This document shows positions 27,006 to 36,089 of a DNA stretch of 64,000 nt, piece by piece. The notes below the pieces were generated by a model that searched no databases, had not been told where the DNA came from, and worked only from the letters and a program-made list of their open reading frames with translations. The stretch is from JAJCYK01 sp965224285. Lineage in GTDB: Bacteria > Bacteroidota > Bacteroidia > Cytophagales > Cyclobacteriaceae. Positions within the stretch are counted from its first letter, which is position 1. Every line of letters begins with the position of its first letter. The translations under genes and the position numbers were made by a program. The DNA lies in assembly GCA_965224285.1 (NCBI GenBank), contig OZ245043.1:2604001-2668000 (forward strand). The letters run 5' to 3'.

Positions 27006-28768
27006 GGCATGGCGCCTTTATATTGCATTTGATGAAGTTGAGTATAATATCCGTTCATAGCTAGTAGCTGCTCATGATTCCCCCGTTCTTTAATTTCTCC
27101 GTGGTCTAGTACCAGGATCTGGTCGGCTTCCTGGATGGTAGACAAACGATGGGCGATCACGATGGATGTCCGGCCTTTCATTAGCCGTTCGATGGCATAC
27201 TGGATCAATTCCTCGGTTTCGGTATCCACACTGGAAGTGGCCTCATCCAATACAATTATTCGGGGGTCATAGACCATTGCCCTAACGAAAGAGATCAATT
27301 GCCTCTGCCCTACCGAAAGTGTGGCACCCCTCTCCATAACATTATAATCAAATCCTCCCGGGAGGCGTTCGATAAACTTCCTGGCACCAACCATTTCTGC
27401 CGCTTCCACCACCTTGTCAAAAGGGATCTCCGGATTGCTCAGGGTAATGTTTTCCACGATCGAGTCAGAAAACAGGAACACATCCTGCAACACCACTCCA
27501 ATATGGCGTCGCAGGTTGGTCAGCTCATACTCCTCAATTGGTCGACCGTCCACTCGGATAACACCTCTTTCGATATCATAAAACCGGTTCAATAAATTAA
27601 TGATAGATGACTTCCCCGCACCAGTTGCCCCTACCAGAGCCAGGGTTTTTCCCGGCTCAACCTCAAAGGTTATGTCCTTAAGTACGTAATCCTTATCCTG
27701 ATAGGCAAACCATACCTTTTCAAAAGAAACTCGTCCTTCCAACTTATCAGCCTGATACTGTCCCTCATTGGGCAGAAATTCCTGGCTGTCCAGCAGTTTG
27801 ATGATGCGGTCGGTGCTGACAATCCCCAGCTGTAAGGTGTTAAAGCGGTCAGCGATCATGCGCAAGGGGCGGAAAAACATGTTAATGTACATGATGAAAG
27901 AGATCAGTATCCCCACCTCTCCAATGGATCCCCTTATTACTTCACCGGCCCCGTACCAAATTAAAAGCCCGATACTGGAAGCGCCAATGATCTCGGCCAC
28001 TGGAAAATATATGGCATAATATAGCACCGATCTTATGTTGGCTCTGCGGTGCTCCCGGTTGATCTCTTTAAACTTTTCATATTCTTCCTCCTCGTTGCCG
28101 AATATCTGAACAATACTCATCCCCGAAATATGCTCCTGTACAAAACTATTGAGATTGGCAACTGCATTGCGAACTTGATTAAAGGTGACTTTAATTTTCT
28201 CTTTGAAGATATAAGTGCTGACGATGAGGATCGGTAAGGTGGCCAGGCTGACCAGGGTGAGCTTCCAGTTTTGGGAAAACATGAAACCCAGGATGAATAA
28301 GATGGTCAGGATATCCCCCGACATTGCAGCCAGACCCTGACTAAATACTTCAGCTAAGGTCTCCACATCGGAGACATTCCTGGTTACCAACCGCCCTATA
28401 GGAGTGCGGTCATAAAACTTGAGTCGCAATCTCAGTAGATGACGATAAAGCTGAATACGGATATCCTTGATGATATTCTGCCCGATCCAGCCGGAAAGAT
28501 AAGTGTGAGTGTACTGCACGATGGCATGGAGCAACAGTAAACCCAGTAGGATCAGGCTCATATTAACCAAACCCGGGTAATCCCCTACCGCGATATGATC
28601 GTCGATGATCACCTGTATAATATATGGCCTTAAAGGGCCCAGGGCAGCGGTGGTAATAGTTAAGAAAATCAGAAAATAAAACTTTCCCTTATAAGGCTTG
28701 ATAAACTTTATGAGCCTCTTGAGAACCTGGAGATCCAGGATATTGCCGGTGATGGTTTGTTTTTCCAC
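27002..28768 (-). CDS. ABC exporter half-transporter with degenerate signature motif
   Basis: A 588-residue half-transporter with N-terminal membrane domain and nucleotide-binding domain. Walker A GATGAGKSS is at about residue 380, Q-loop VLQDVFLFSD follows, the signature is LSVGQRQ (canonical LSGGQ; G to V) near 483, and Walker B IIVLDEATSSVD near 506 keeps the catalytic Glu; the H-loop is IAHRLS. A degenerate signature here and a degenerate Walker B in the exporter at 24679 are exactly the two changes that together make one non-canonical ATP site in heterodimers. The start is GTG overlapping the truA stop (TAGTG). Confidence 0.93.
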   Translation of the reverse strand: MEKQTITGNILDLQVLKRLIKFIKPYKGKFYFLIFLTITTAALGPLRPYIIQVIIDDHIAVGDYPGLVNMSLILLGLLLLHAIVQYTHTYLSGWIGQNIIKDIRIQLYRHLLRLRLKFYDRTPIGRLVTRNVSDVETLAEVFSQGLAAMSGDILTILFILGFMFSQNWKLTLVSLATLPILIVSTYIFKEKIKVTFNQVRNAVANLNSFVQEHISGMSIVQIFGNEEEEYEKFKEINREHRRANIRSVLYYAIYFPVAEIIGASSIGLLIWYGAGEVIRGSIGEVGILISFIMYINMFFRPLRMIADRFNTLQLGIVSTDRIIKLLDSQEFLPNEGQYQADKLEGRVSFEKVWFAYQDKDYVLKDITFEVEPGKTLALVGATGAGKSSIINLLNRFYDIERGVIRVDGRPIEEYELTNLRRHIGVVLQDVFLFSDSIVENITLSNPEIPFDKVVEAAEMVGARKFIERLPGGFDYNVMERGATLSVGQRQLISFVRAMVYDPRIIVLDEATSSVDTETEELIQYAIERLMKGRTSIVIAHRLSTIQEADQILVLDHGEIKERGNHEQLLAMNGYYTQLHQMQYKGAMP

Positions 28769-29514
28769 TAAGTTTTAGTAATCCAAGAGGGGTAATCAAC
28801 AGCAGCTAAGAACAATCCATGAGCTGGAACTGAAGGGCCGGCACTACGCCGATCTTTACTGGCAAGGATTTCCTTAAATTCCTGCAAATCAATCTTGCTT
28901 TGTCCAACTTGCAGTAAAGTACCCACCATAGCCCTGACCATTCCTCGCAAAAACCTGTTAGCACTAACGTAAAAAACCAAGGTTTCGTTGTTTTGTTTCC
29001 AATTGGCGGTAGTCAGCTCGCAGGTAAAATTATTAACTGCAGTTTTAACTTTGCTGAAACATTGAAAATCCCGATGTTCCAGCAATAGATTACATGCCTG
29101 CTGCATCTTTGGTACATCCACCTTACCGGCAAAAAACCACTGCAAATCCCTTTTAAAGGGGTCTTTTATTGACCCTAGGTGATACTGGTAACTTCTGGAG
29201 ATGGCATCGAACCGGGCATGTGCCTGACCGGGAACTCCCCAAGCTTTCCTTATGGCAATATCGGGAGGGAGAATACTGTTCAACTGATAAACAAATTTTG
29301 ATAAATCTGCAATCTGAGGGAGGTCCACATGAAATACTTGCTGTATGGCATGAACTCCGGCGTCCGTACGTCCACTTCCCACGATCTCTACTGTGGAAGC
29401 AGCAGTCTGATGGATGGCAGTTTGTATCTCCGCTTGTACGGTATGGGCATTCTCCTGAATTTGCCATCCATGATAGGACTTTCCGTGGTATGCAACTTCA
29501 ACAAAATACCTCAA
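28768..29514 (-). CDS. truA: tRNA pseudouridine synthase TruA
   Basis: Makes pseudouridine at positions 38-40 of the tRNA anticodon arm. The catalytic Asp lies in GSGRTDAGVHA; ARFDAISRSYQYHL and NRFLRGMVRAMVGTLLQVG are the other motifs. About 248 residues, normal size. There is no ATG at the N-terminus: an in-frame stop lies at 29523..29521, leaving TTG 29520 or TTG 29514. The latter gives the family-typical MRYFVEVAYHG and is used here. It is first of a coupled truA-ABC exporter-small protein operon. Confidence 0.93.
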   Translation of the reverse strand: MRYFVEVAYHGKSYHGWQIQENAHTVQAEIQTAIHQTAASTVEIVGSGRTDAGVHAIQQVFHVDLPQIADLSKFVYQLNSILPPDIAIRKAWGVPGQAHARFDAISRSYQYHLGSIKDPFKRDLQWFFAGKVDVPKMQQACNLLLEHRDFQCFSKVKTAVNNFTCELTTANWKQNNETLVFYVSANRFLRGMVRAMVGTLLQVGQSKIDLQEFKEILASKDRRSAGPSVPAHGLFLAAVDYPSWITKT

Positions 29515-29602
29515 ACGCAATTAGTAATGCACCCTGGAACAGCGGTGCGATTATACTCTATAAATTTTATTACCTTAGCGCAAATTAACAAAGCGCGAAC
29601 CA

Positions 29603-30082
29603 ATGATACAAAGGGTCCAATCTTTATTTCTAGTAGGGGTTGTAACTTGCTTGATTGCAACCTTATTCTTTCCTATTTGGCAGAAAATTGATAGTGCTAC
29701 TCAAAGTGGAATTACCTTGGACGCCTTAGGAACGGAAATCTACTCAACGGACACCGGTCACCAGGAAGACTCTTTCCCAGCTATGATCATTGGGATTTTG
29801 GCGGCCGCCGGGGCAGCAGTGGCCCTACTGGAGATCTTTCAATATAAAAATCGCCTTAATCAAATAAAATTAGGGGCTTTGAACTCCCTGCTGATGGCAG
29901 CTGTGTTGGGCTTCAGTGTATATTTGACCTTCGAACTGGAAAAAGAATTTCCTTCTCAAAATCAGGGTGAATATCTTATGGGAATGTACTTCCCGGCCAT
30001 CGCTTTGATCTTGAACTTATTGGCCAATCGTTTCATTCGACGTGATGAAGCTTTGGTAAGATCCGTAGATAGGTTGCGTTAA
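29603..30082 (+). CDS. DUF4293 integral membrane protein
   Basis: A 159-residue protein with four predicted helices: VQSLFLVGVVTCLIATLFF, MIIGILAAAGAAVALLEIF, KLGALNSLLMAAVLGFSVYL and YFPAIALILNLLANRFI. The start MIQRVQSLFL and the end FIRRDEALVRSVDRLR are typical of the Bacteroidota-specific DUF4293 family, whose function is unknown. Its start lies about 90 bp from that of the divergent truA. Confidence 0.85.
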   Translation: MIQRVQSLFLVGVVTCLIATLFFPIWQKIDSATQSGITLDALGTEIYSTDTGHQEDSFPAMIIGILAAAGAAVALLEIFQYKNRLNQIKLGALNSLLMAAVLGFSVYLTFELEKEFPSQNQGEYLMGMYFPAIALILNLLANRFIRRDEALVRSVDRLR

Positions 30083-30118
30083 AATTGGTTATAATTGTGT
30101 TAAAACTGTTATTGAGCT

Positions 30119-30565
30119 ATGGGCTTATTTGATCTTTTCCGTTCAGAAAATGTAGATGCCAGAATGGGTTATCTGCGTCAGTTAATCAGAGTGGCCAAAG
30201 CGGATGGTCATTTGGATGAAAAAGAATATAAATTCATCCAAAAAGTAGCCACGCGTCTGGAAACTTCCGATTCCGAACTGGAAAAACTGAAAGAGGATGC
30301 TGGTGGGAACACCGGAGTGGGAATGCAAACCGCTGAAGAGAGGTTTCAGTTTGTTTGGGACTTGGTATGGGTCATGACAGTTGACGGTGACATTGATGTC
30401 AATGAAGTTCACATCTGCAGCCGGGTGGCCTATAACTTGGGTTACCCCACAGAGATCGTGCAACATATGGCTGAACATATTCAAAACCATCGAGACTCCA
30501 ACGACAGCCCGGAAGAAATGTATCGCAAAGCATTCAACAGTTTCCAGTCTCCCGACGAAGCCTGA
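30119..30565 (+). CDS. TerB-like protein, copy 1
   Basis: A 148-residue cytosolic protein of the TerB (tellurite-resistance/DjlA N-terminal) helical fold. The first metal-binding-like motif is LIRVAKADGHLDEKEYKFI and the second WVMTVDGDIDVNEVHICSR, with the spaced acidic residues typical of TerB. No other ter genes are nearby. A paralogue follows 90 bp downstream, and DUF4293 precedes by 37 bp. Function is unknown. Confidence 0.85.
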   Translation: MGLFDLFRSENVDARMGYLRQLIRVAKADGHLDEKEYKFIQKVATRLETSDSELEKLKEDAGGNTGVGMQTAEERFQFVWDLVWVMTVDGDIDVNEVHICSRVAYNLGYPTEIVQHMAEHIQNHRDSNDSPEEMYRKAFNSFQSPDEA

Positions 30566-30654
30566 TAATCCCGCACTTCTGTAATAATTAGGGGCATTTT
30601 GGATGGTATATTTTACCTCCAAGTCCTACTTTTAGCTCTTTAAATTGCAGATTA

Positions 30655-31104
30655 ATGCCCATACAGCGGTTATTCAATAAAAAACCCGAATCCGAACATA
30701 ATCCTGACCTGTTGGGGTATATCCGGCAATTATTCAAAATGGCCCATACCGATGGTCATATGGATGAATGCGAGTATCATTTTATTCTACAAGTGGCCCG
30801 CAGGCTGGAATTAGAGGTTGATTTTGAAAGTTTACATGAGGAATTGTCTCTACAGGATTTCGATTTTAATTCCCACAGTAAATACGGTTTTGATCTGCTA
30901 TTTGACCTTTCCTGGTTGATCTTGGTAGATGGTGAAGTTGACGAAGCCGAGCTCACACTTGGCTCTGAAATAGCTTCCCGGATGGGTTATCCCACGGAGA
31001 AAGTAAAGAAAATGGTCAAGGCCATCGGGCAGCATAAAAAAATGGGGTTACCCCCTATGGAGATTAGAGAAAAGCTGAAAGTCAGCTTTACCGAGCCCTC
31101 CTAA
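30655..31104 (+). CDS. TerB-like protein, copy 2
   Basis: A 149-residue paralogue of the preceding gene. LFKMAHTDGHMDECEYHFI and WLILVDGEVDEAELTLGSE repeat the two acidic motifs of copy 1, and the RMGYPTEKVKKMV segment parallels NLGYPTEIVQHMA. The divergence is large enough to suggest an old duplication and distinct roles. It lies upstream of htpG on the same strand, separated by a 113-bp region with inverted repeats. Confidence 0.85.
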   Translation: MPIQRLFNKKPESEHNPDLLGYIRQLFKMAHTDGHMDECEYHFILQVARRLELEVDFESLHEELSLQDFDFNSHSKYGFDLLFDLSWLILVDGEVDEAELTLGSEIASRMGYPTEKVKKMVKAIGQHKKMGLPPMEIREKLKVSFTEPS

Positions 31105-31126
31105 TCTGACAGCTTTACCTCAATAC

Positions 31127-31139
31127 TGACATCCTGTCA
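31127..31139. promoter_or_regulatory. Inverted repeat upstream of htpG, candidate heat-shock operator
   Basis: TGACA-TCC-TGTCA (31127-31139) lies 79 nt before the htpG ATG. A second CTGACA half-site is at 31106-31111 and another inverted repeat, CAGCC-N7-GGCTG, is nearby (31148-31164). No CIRCE element is present. Its regulatory role is inferred from position and symmetry only. Confidence 0.35.
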
Positions 31140-31217
31140 CAATATTGCAGCCATCTCACGGCTGGAATGAAATTTGAATTTTCGGAATTAGTACGTTTTC
31201 GAAAAAATCAATTTGAA

Positions 31218-33107
31218 ATGCAAGAGAAAGGCAACATATCAATACATACGGAAAATATCTTTCCGATAATCAAAAAATTCCTCTACTCCGATCATGAGAT
31301 CTTTTTAAGGGAATTAGTTTCTAACGCAGTAGATGCTACCCAAAAAATAAAGAGGCTCTCCTCCCTGGGGGAATATAAAGAAGAACTGGGAGACCTTACG
31401 ATCGAGGTCAAGGTCAACAAAAAAGCCAAAACCATAACAGTCAGCGACCGCGGGATTGGAATGACCGCCGAGGAGATAAAAAAATATATTAATCAGATTG
31501 CATTTTCCGGAGCTACAGAGTTTGTAGAAAAATTTAAAGATGCTGCGGACGCTAAAGAGATAATAGGAAAATTCGGTTTGGGTTTTTATTCCGCTTTTAT
31601 GGTATCGGATAAGGTGGAAATTCTAACGAGGTCCTACCGTGAGGATACCGAACCGGCCCATTGGGTTTGCGATGGTAATACAGAATTTCAGATAAGCTCC
31701 AGTAAGAAAAAGGAACGCGGTACTGACGTTATTTTGCATATCAATAAAGATTCTGAAGAATTCCTGGAAGAATCCCGTATACAGGGAATCCTGGACAAGT
31801 ATGCTAAATTTTTACCGGTAACGATAAAATTCGGCCAAAAGGATCAGAGTGAAGAAGATGGAAAGGACAAAGATGGTAACATTAAATACAAAACCGTAAA
31901 AGTCGACAATATCATCAATGATACTGAGCCAATTTGGACCAAACCTCCTTCAGATCTCAAAGACGAAGACTATCTGAAGTTTTACCGCGAATTGTATCCC
32001 TTTTCTGAGGATCCGCAATTCTGGATCCACCTTAATGTGGACTATCCCTTTAATCTGACCGGAGTTTTATATTTCCCCAAACTGAAGAATGACTTTGAAG
32101 TCCCTAAAAACAAAATTCAGTTATACTCCAGGCAAGTTTTCATCACCGATGAGGTTAAGGACATCGTTCCGGAATTCTTAATGCTGCTGCACGGGGTTAT
32201 TGACTCTCCTGATATTCCATTGAATGTGTCACGTAGTTTCTTACAAAGTGACAGCAATGTAAAGAAGATCAACAGCTATATCACCAAGAAAGTAGCGGAT
32301 AAGTTGTCGGAGTTGTTTAAGAAAGACCGGGAAGCTTATGAAAAGAAATGGGCCAATATCGGGTTATTCGTAAAATATGGAATGCTGACTGAGGAGAAGT
32401 TTCATGAAAAGGCGAAGGATTTCTGTCTGGTGAAAAACACAGAGGGTGAATTTCATACTTTGGAAGAATACCAGAAAAAAGTTGAACCCTTACAAAAAAA
32501 CAAAGATGATAAGGTAGTTTTTCTTTACACCACTGATTCTTCCAAGCAGGACAACTTCGTCCAGTCTGCGAAGAATAAAGGTTATGACGTGCTGGAAATG
32601 CCTGAGATCATCGACAGTCATTGGATCAATCATATCGAGCAGAAGTTCGACCAGATCCAATTGAAAAGGGTAGATGCTGACACCGTGGATAAACTTATCG
32701 ATAAAGGGGACGATATGGAGAGTGTCCTTAGTGAAGAGGAAACTGAAACACTAAAAGAGATATACGCTAAAGCCGTTGATAATAACTCCATAAATGTTCA
32801 GGTGACTTCCATGGCCGCGGATGAACTCCCGGTAACCATTACCCTGCCGGAATTTATGAGAAGAATGAAAGATATGGCTGCTACTGGTGGTGGAATGCCG
32901 TTTATGGGTAATATGCCTGACTCTTACAATGTTACGGTAAATGCCAACCATCCAATGAGCGCAAAAATTTTGAAAGCCAAAAGGGAAGACACCCGGGTGA
33001 AATTCGCCAAACAGGCTTATGACCTTGCGCTGTTAAGTCAGAATATGCTGGAAGGTTCATCATTAACTCGATTTATCCAACGCAGCGTGGAGTTGGCTTC
33101 CAAATAG
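31218..33107 (+). CDS. htpG: Molecular chaperone HtpG (Hsp90)
   Basis: A 629-residue Hsp90-family ATP-dependent chaperone. The ATPase domain shows FLRELVSNAVDA, DRGIGMTAEEI and GKFGLGFYSAFMV. The middle domain carries LNVSRSFLQSD, and the C-terminal part forms the dimer (MPFMGNMPDSYNVTVNANHP). The frame is open from 31167, but ATG 31218 gives MQEKGNISIHTENIFPIIKK, the normal family start. The intergenic region upstream contains inverted repeats that may be heat-shock control sites. A terminator follows at 33149-33174. Confidence 0.97.
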   Translation: MQEKGNISIHTENIFPIIKKFLYSDHEIFLRELVSNAVDATQKIKRLSSLGEYKEELGDLTIEVKVNKKAKTITVSDRGIGMTAEEIKKYINQIAFSGATEFVEKFKDAADAKEIIGKFGLGFYSAFMVSDKVEILTRSYREDTEPAHWVCDGNTEFQISSSKKKERGTDVILHINKDSEEFLEESRIQGILDKYAKFLPVTIKFGQKDQSEEDGKDKDGNIKYKTVKVDNIINDTEPIWTKPPSDLKDEDYLKFYRELYPFSEDPQFWIHLNVDYPFNLTGVLYFPKLKNDFEVPKNKIQLYSRQVFITDEVKDIVPEFLMLLHGVIDSPDIPLNVSRSFLQSDSNVKKINSYITKKVADKLSELFKKDREAYEKKWANIGLFVKYGMLTEEKFHEKAKDFCLVKNTEGEFHTLEEYQKKVEPLQKNKDDKVVFLYTTDSSKQDNFVQSAKNKGYDVLEMPEIIDSHWINHIEQKFDQIQLKRVDADTVDKLIDKGDDMESVLSEEETETLKEIYAKAVDNNSINVQVTSMAADELPVTITLPEFMRRMKDMAATGGGMPFMGNMPDSYNVTVNANHPMSAKILKAKREDTRVKFAKQAYDLALLSQNMLEGSSLTRFIQRSVELASK

Positions 33108-33148
33108 CGGTAAGTAATTTCAGGGGTGGAGGCTAGTTCCGGATCTTT

Positions 33149-33174
33149 TACCGCAGGTGAATAAACCTGCGGTA
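33149..33174. terminator. Terminator between htpG and mtnA
   Basis: Perfect 10-bp stem TACCGCAGGT / ACCTGCGGTA with a 6-nt loop, located between the convergent genes. On the plus strand a T6 run follows after nine bases; on the minus strand AAAAG follows, so it is best for htpG. Confidence 0.7.
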
Positions 33175-33248
33175 TCACACCCTTTTTTGATAAAGTTTGG
33201 GATTTACCCGGATTTGTAAAGAATCGGTCTGAATGTCTTGACTAAACT

Positions 33249-34376
33249 TTAACCCCTTTTCGACTTATGAGGGCTTTTATCAGGGAACATGGTGGTTATT
33301 GAGTCCGGATCAGGGCTGCAGATCCCCCTCTCCGTTATCAAGCCTGATACTAATCTGGCGGGGGTTACATCGAATGCATAATTTGCCGCTCTGCTTGGTT
33401 TAGGGGTCAATAACACCTTAGTTAATTGCTCATTGTCCAGGCCCTGTATATATTTCACCTCCTCACCATCCCTCTGTTCAATGGGAATATCCTTGACTCC
33501 ATCGGTTATTTCCCAATCAAAAGTAGAGCTGGGTAGGGCCACATAAAATGGTATATGATTATCTTGAGCCGCCAGAGCCTTGAGGTAGGTCCCGATTTTA
33601 TTGGCTACATCTCCGGTATGAGTAGTGCGGTCGGTACCGACTATCACCAAGTCCACCAAGCCCTTCTGCATTAAGTGGCCCCCGGTATTGTCCGGAATAA
33701 CTGTGTAGGGTACTCCATGTTGTTCAAATTCCCAGGCGGTTAAGCGTGCCCCTTGATTTCGAGGCCTGGTTTCATCTACCCAGACATGTATAGGTATTCC
33801 GCTGTCAAAGGCTTTATAAATAGGTGAAGTGGCAGAACCATAATCCACAAAGGCCAGCCACCCAGCGTTGCAATGAGTAAGAATATTGACCGCCTCACCG
33901 GACTTCCTTTCACTTATTTGCTGTACGAGCGGGAAACCATGTTCTCCTATCATACGGCAATGATCAGCATCTTCATCGGCAATTTCAGTAGCTGTTTCCA
34001 ATGCTATTTGCAAACGTTCCGAAGTCGAACCAGCATTACGGAGTTGCTTCAGTTGACGTTCCACCGCCCAGGATAAGTTCACTGCTGTGGGCCTGGATTT
34101 CGTCAATACATCAGCCGCTCGCTGCAATTCAACTTCCCAGTTGGATGGGTCCTCCATATTTTTTATCGCCAGATACATGCCATACCCGGCTGCGGCTCCA
34201 ATAAGACCGGCTCCCCTCACCAGCATTTCTTTGATAGCCCAGGCCATTTCCCCGTAGGTGCCAATGGATCTCACCTCAAACCGGTGTGGCAGCCACCGCT
34301 GATCTATAATATCTACCAGCGAGTCATCTTTAGGGTTGAGCCAAATGGTTCGATAATGAGCTTCTCCAACTTTCAT
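33249..34376 (-). CDS. mtnA: S-methyl-5-thioribose-1-phosphate isomerase MtnA
   Basis: Converts methylthioribose-1-phosphate to methylthioribulose-1-phosphate in methionine salvage. The 375-residue protein shows the eIF2B-like fold motifs: VRGAGLIGAAAGYGM (canonical RGAPxIG), the catalytic Cys in LTHCNAGWLA, WVDETRPRNQGARLTAWE, and the catalytic Asp in VIVGTDRTTHTGDVANKIGT. The RGAPxIG loop is altered to RGAGLIG. It stands alone, with no other mtn genes next to it. Confidence 0.92.
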   Translation of the reverse strand: MKVGEAHYRTIWLNPKDDSLVDIIDQRWLPHRFEVRSIGTYGEMAWAIKEMLVRGAGLIGAAAGYGMYLAIKNMEDPSNWEVELQRAADVLTKSRPTAVNLSWAVERQLKQLRNAGSTSERLQIALETATEIADEDADHCRMIGEHGFPLVQQISERKSGEAVNILTHCNAGWLAFVDYGSATSPIYKAFDSGIPIHVWVDETRPRNQGARLTAWEFEQHGVPYTVIPDNTGGHLMQKGLVDLVIVGTDRTTHTGDVANKIGTYLKALAAQDNHIPFYVALPSSTFDWEITDGVKDIPIEQRDGEEVKYIQGLDNEQLTKVLLTPKPSRAANYAFDVTPARLVSGLITERGICSPDPDSITTMFPDKSPHKSKRG

Positions 34377-34490
34377 AGGTTACATTAATCTATAACTCTT
34401 TCACCAAGAATTTAACAAAAACAAAGGTTACCTATATGCCTTCCCAACATAAAAGAGTGAGAATAAAGTTTTTTGGACATGCCGGAGTAG

Positions 34491-34532
34491 CCTATGGCGG
34501 GAGGAGTCGTTACGATTTCTTCCTGCTATAGG
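34491..34532 (-). terminator. Strong hairpin at the lpdA stop codon
   Basis: Arms 34491-34505 and 34518-34532 form a 15-bp stem with G-U wobbles and a 12-nt loop; the lpdA TAG lies inside the right arm. Read on the minus strand there is no U tract after it, so it is either a weak or factor-assisted terminator or an mRNA 3'-end stabiliser. Confidence 0.4.
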
Positions 34533-35920
34533 TGAATTACTTCACCATAGGCAGCGGCGGTAGCTTCCATAACTGCTTCTGACATGGTGGGATGAGGGTG
34601 AACGGATTTAATGATCTCATGTCCGGTAGTTTCCAGTTTGCGCGCCGCCACTACCTCAGCGATCATTTCAGTTACATTGGCTCCAATCATGTGAGCGCCC
34701 AGCCATTCTCCATATTTTGAATCAAAGATCACCTTAACAAAACCTTCTTTGCTTCCCGCTGCACTGGCTTTGCCAGAGGCGCTGAAAGGAAATTTACCCA
34801 CCTTAATATCATATCCAGCCTCCTTGGCTGCGGCTTCGGTATGACCCACGGAAGCTATCTCCGGGCTGCAATAGGTGCAACCGGGCAAGTTGCCATAATC
34901 CAACGGCTCGGGATCCATTCCGGCAATTTTTTCCACACAAATAATCCCCTCCGCAGAAGCCACATGAGCCAGCCATGGACCTTTGATCACATCACCGATA
35001 GCATAAATGTCCGATTGGTTAGTTTGGTAATATTCATTTACCGCAATACGCCCTTTTTCCATCTCAACACCCCGCTCCTCCAAACCGATATCCTCTACGT
35101 TCGCTGAAACACCTACCGCAGAGAGTACAATATCCGTTTCTATAGTCTCTTCCCCTTTTCCTGTTTTAATACTGACTTTACATTTTTTCCCTTTGGTATC
35201 TACCGACGTAACTTCAGAACCCGTTTTCACCTGGATACCCAACTTTTTAAAACTTCGCTCTAACTGTTTGCTTACCTCTTCGTCTTCGACCGGCACAATG
35301 CTGTCCAAATATTCCACTAGGGTTACATTGGTACCTATAGCCTGATAAAAATAGGCAAATTCAGACCCAATTGCACCGCTGCCAACAATTACCATATCCT
35401 TTGGTTGCTCATTTAATACCATGGCCTCCCGGTACCCAATAATTTTCTTGCCATCGATGGGCATGCCTGATAACTCCCTTGAACGCCCCCCGGTTGCAAC
35501 GATAATGTGGGCGGCCTCATAAACAGACTCTTCTCCTCCCTCGGATTTAACTACTACCGTTTTTGGTTTTCCCAAAACACCGATACCCTTTAGGTGATCG
35601 ATCTTATTTTTCTTGAATAAAAATTGAATGCCTTTGCTCATCCCTTCGGCTACCGATCGGCTTCTTTTTACCATGGCCGTAAAATCTGCCTTGGCTTCCT
35701 TAACTTGAATTCCATAATCTTGAGCATGGTTGATATATTCAAATACCTGAGCACTTTTTAACAGGGCTTTAGTAGGAATACATCCCCAGTTTAAGCATAT
35801 GCCTCCCAGCTCCGCCCGTTCTACCACACCTACCTTCATGCCCAGCTGCGATGCCCTAATGGCGGCTACATAACCACCAGGACCACTGCCTATTACTATC
35901 AAATCATACCTCTTTGCCAT
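34526..35920 (-). CDS. lpdA: Dihydrolipoyl dehydrogenase LpdA (E3)
   Basis: FAD/NAD enzyme that reoxidises dihydrolipoamide on 2-oxoacid dehydrogenase complexes and GcvH. About 464 residues. FAD motif VIGSGPGGYVAAIRA at the N-terminus, redox disulfide GGICLNWGCIPTKAL, NAD motif VIVGSGAIGSEFAYF, second FAD motif YAIGDVIKGPWLAH, and the C-terminal catalytic HPHPTMSEA. ATG 35920 (MAKRYDLIVIG) is the family start; the frame extends further upstream. An exact -7 box TAAATTTG lies on the minus strand at 35963..35956. It may be the shared E3 for the E1 at 1.9 kb and for GcvP. Confidence 0.97.
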   Translation of the reverse strand: MAKRYDLIVIGSGPGGYVAAIRASQLGMKVGVVERAELGGICLNWGCIPTKALLKSAQVFEYINHAQDYGIQVKEAKADFTAMVKRSRSVAEGMSKGIQFLFKKNKIDHLKGIGVLGKPKTVVVKSEGGEESVYEAAHIIVATGGRSRELSGMPIDGKKIIGYREAMVLNEQPKDMVIVGSGAIGSEFAYFYQAIGTNVTLVEYLDSIVPVEDEEVSKQLERSFKKLGIQVKTGSEVTSVDTKGKKCKVSIKTGKGEETIETDIVLSAVGVSANVEDIGLEERGVEMEKGRIAVNEYYQTNQSDIYAIGDVIKGPWLAHVASAEGIICVEKIAGMDPEPLDYGNLPGCTYCSPEIASVGHTEAAAKEAGYDIKVGKFPFSASGKASAAGSKEGFVKVIFDSKYGEWLGAHMIGANVTEMIAEVVAARKLETTGHEIIKSVHPHPTMSEAVMEATAAAYGEVIHL

Positions 35921-36089
35921 ATTAATTGGAGTATAAATTAGAAAAGCTGACCACGCAAATTTAATCCATTTGGCCGGACAAAAAAATCTGGTCAACTAGC
36001 ATTCAGAACTGACAATATTCCATTACTAAAAGCCATTTTTATTTGGCCACGGAATACCATAATTTTGAGGCCACTAAATTGAATCTCTT

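Noticed and set aside
31167..31217. N-terminal extension of HtpG
   Set aside because: HtpG proteins start near MQEKGxISIHTEN; the extra 17 residues lie in the upstream regulatory region.
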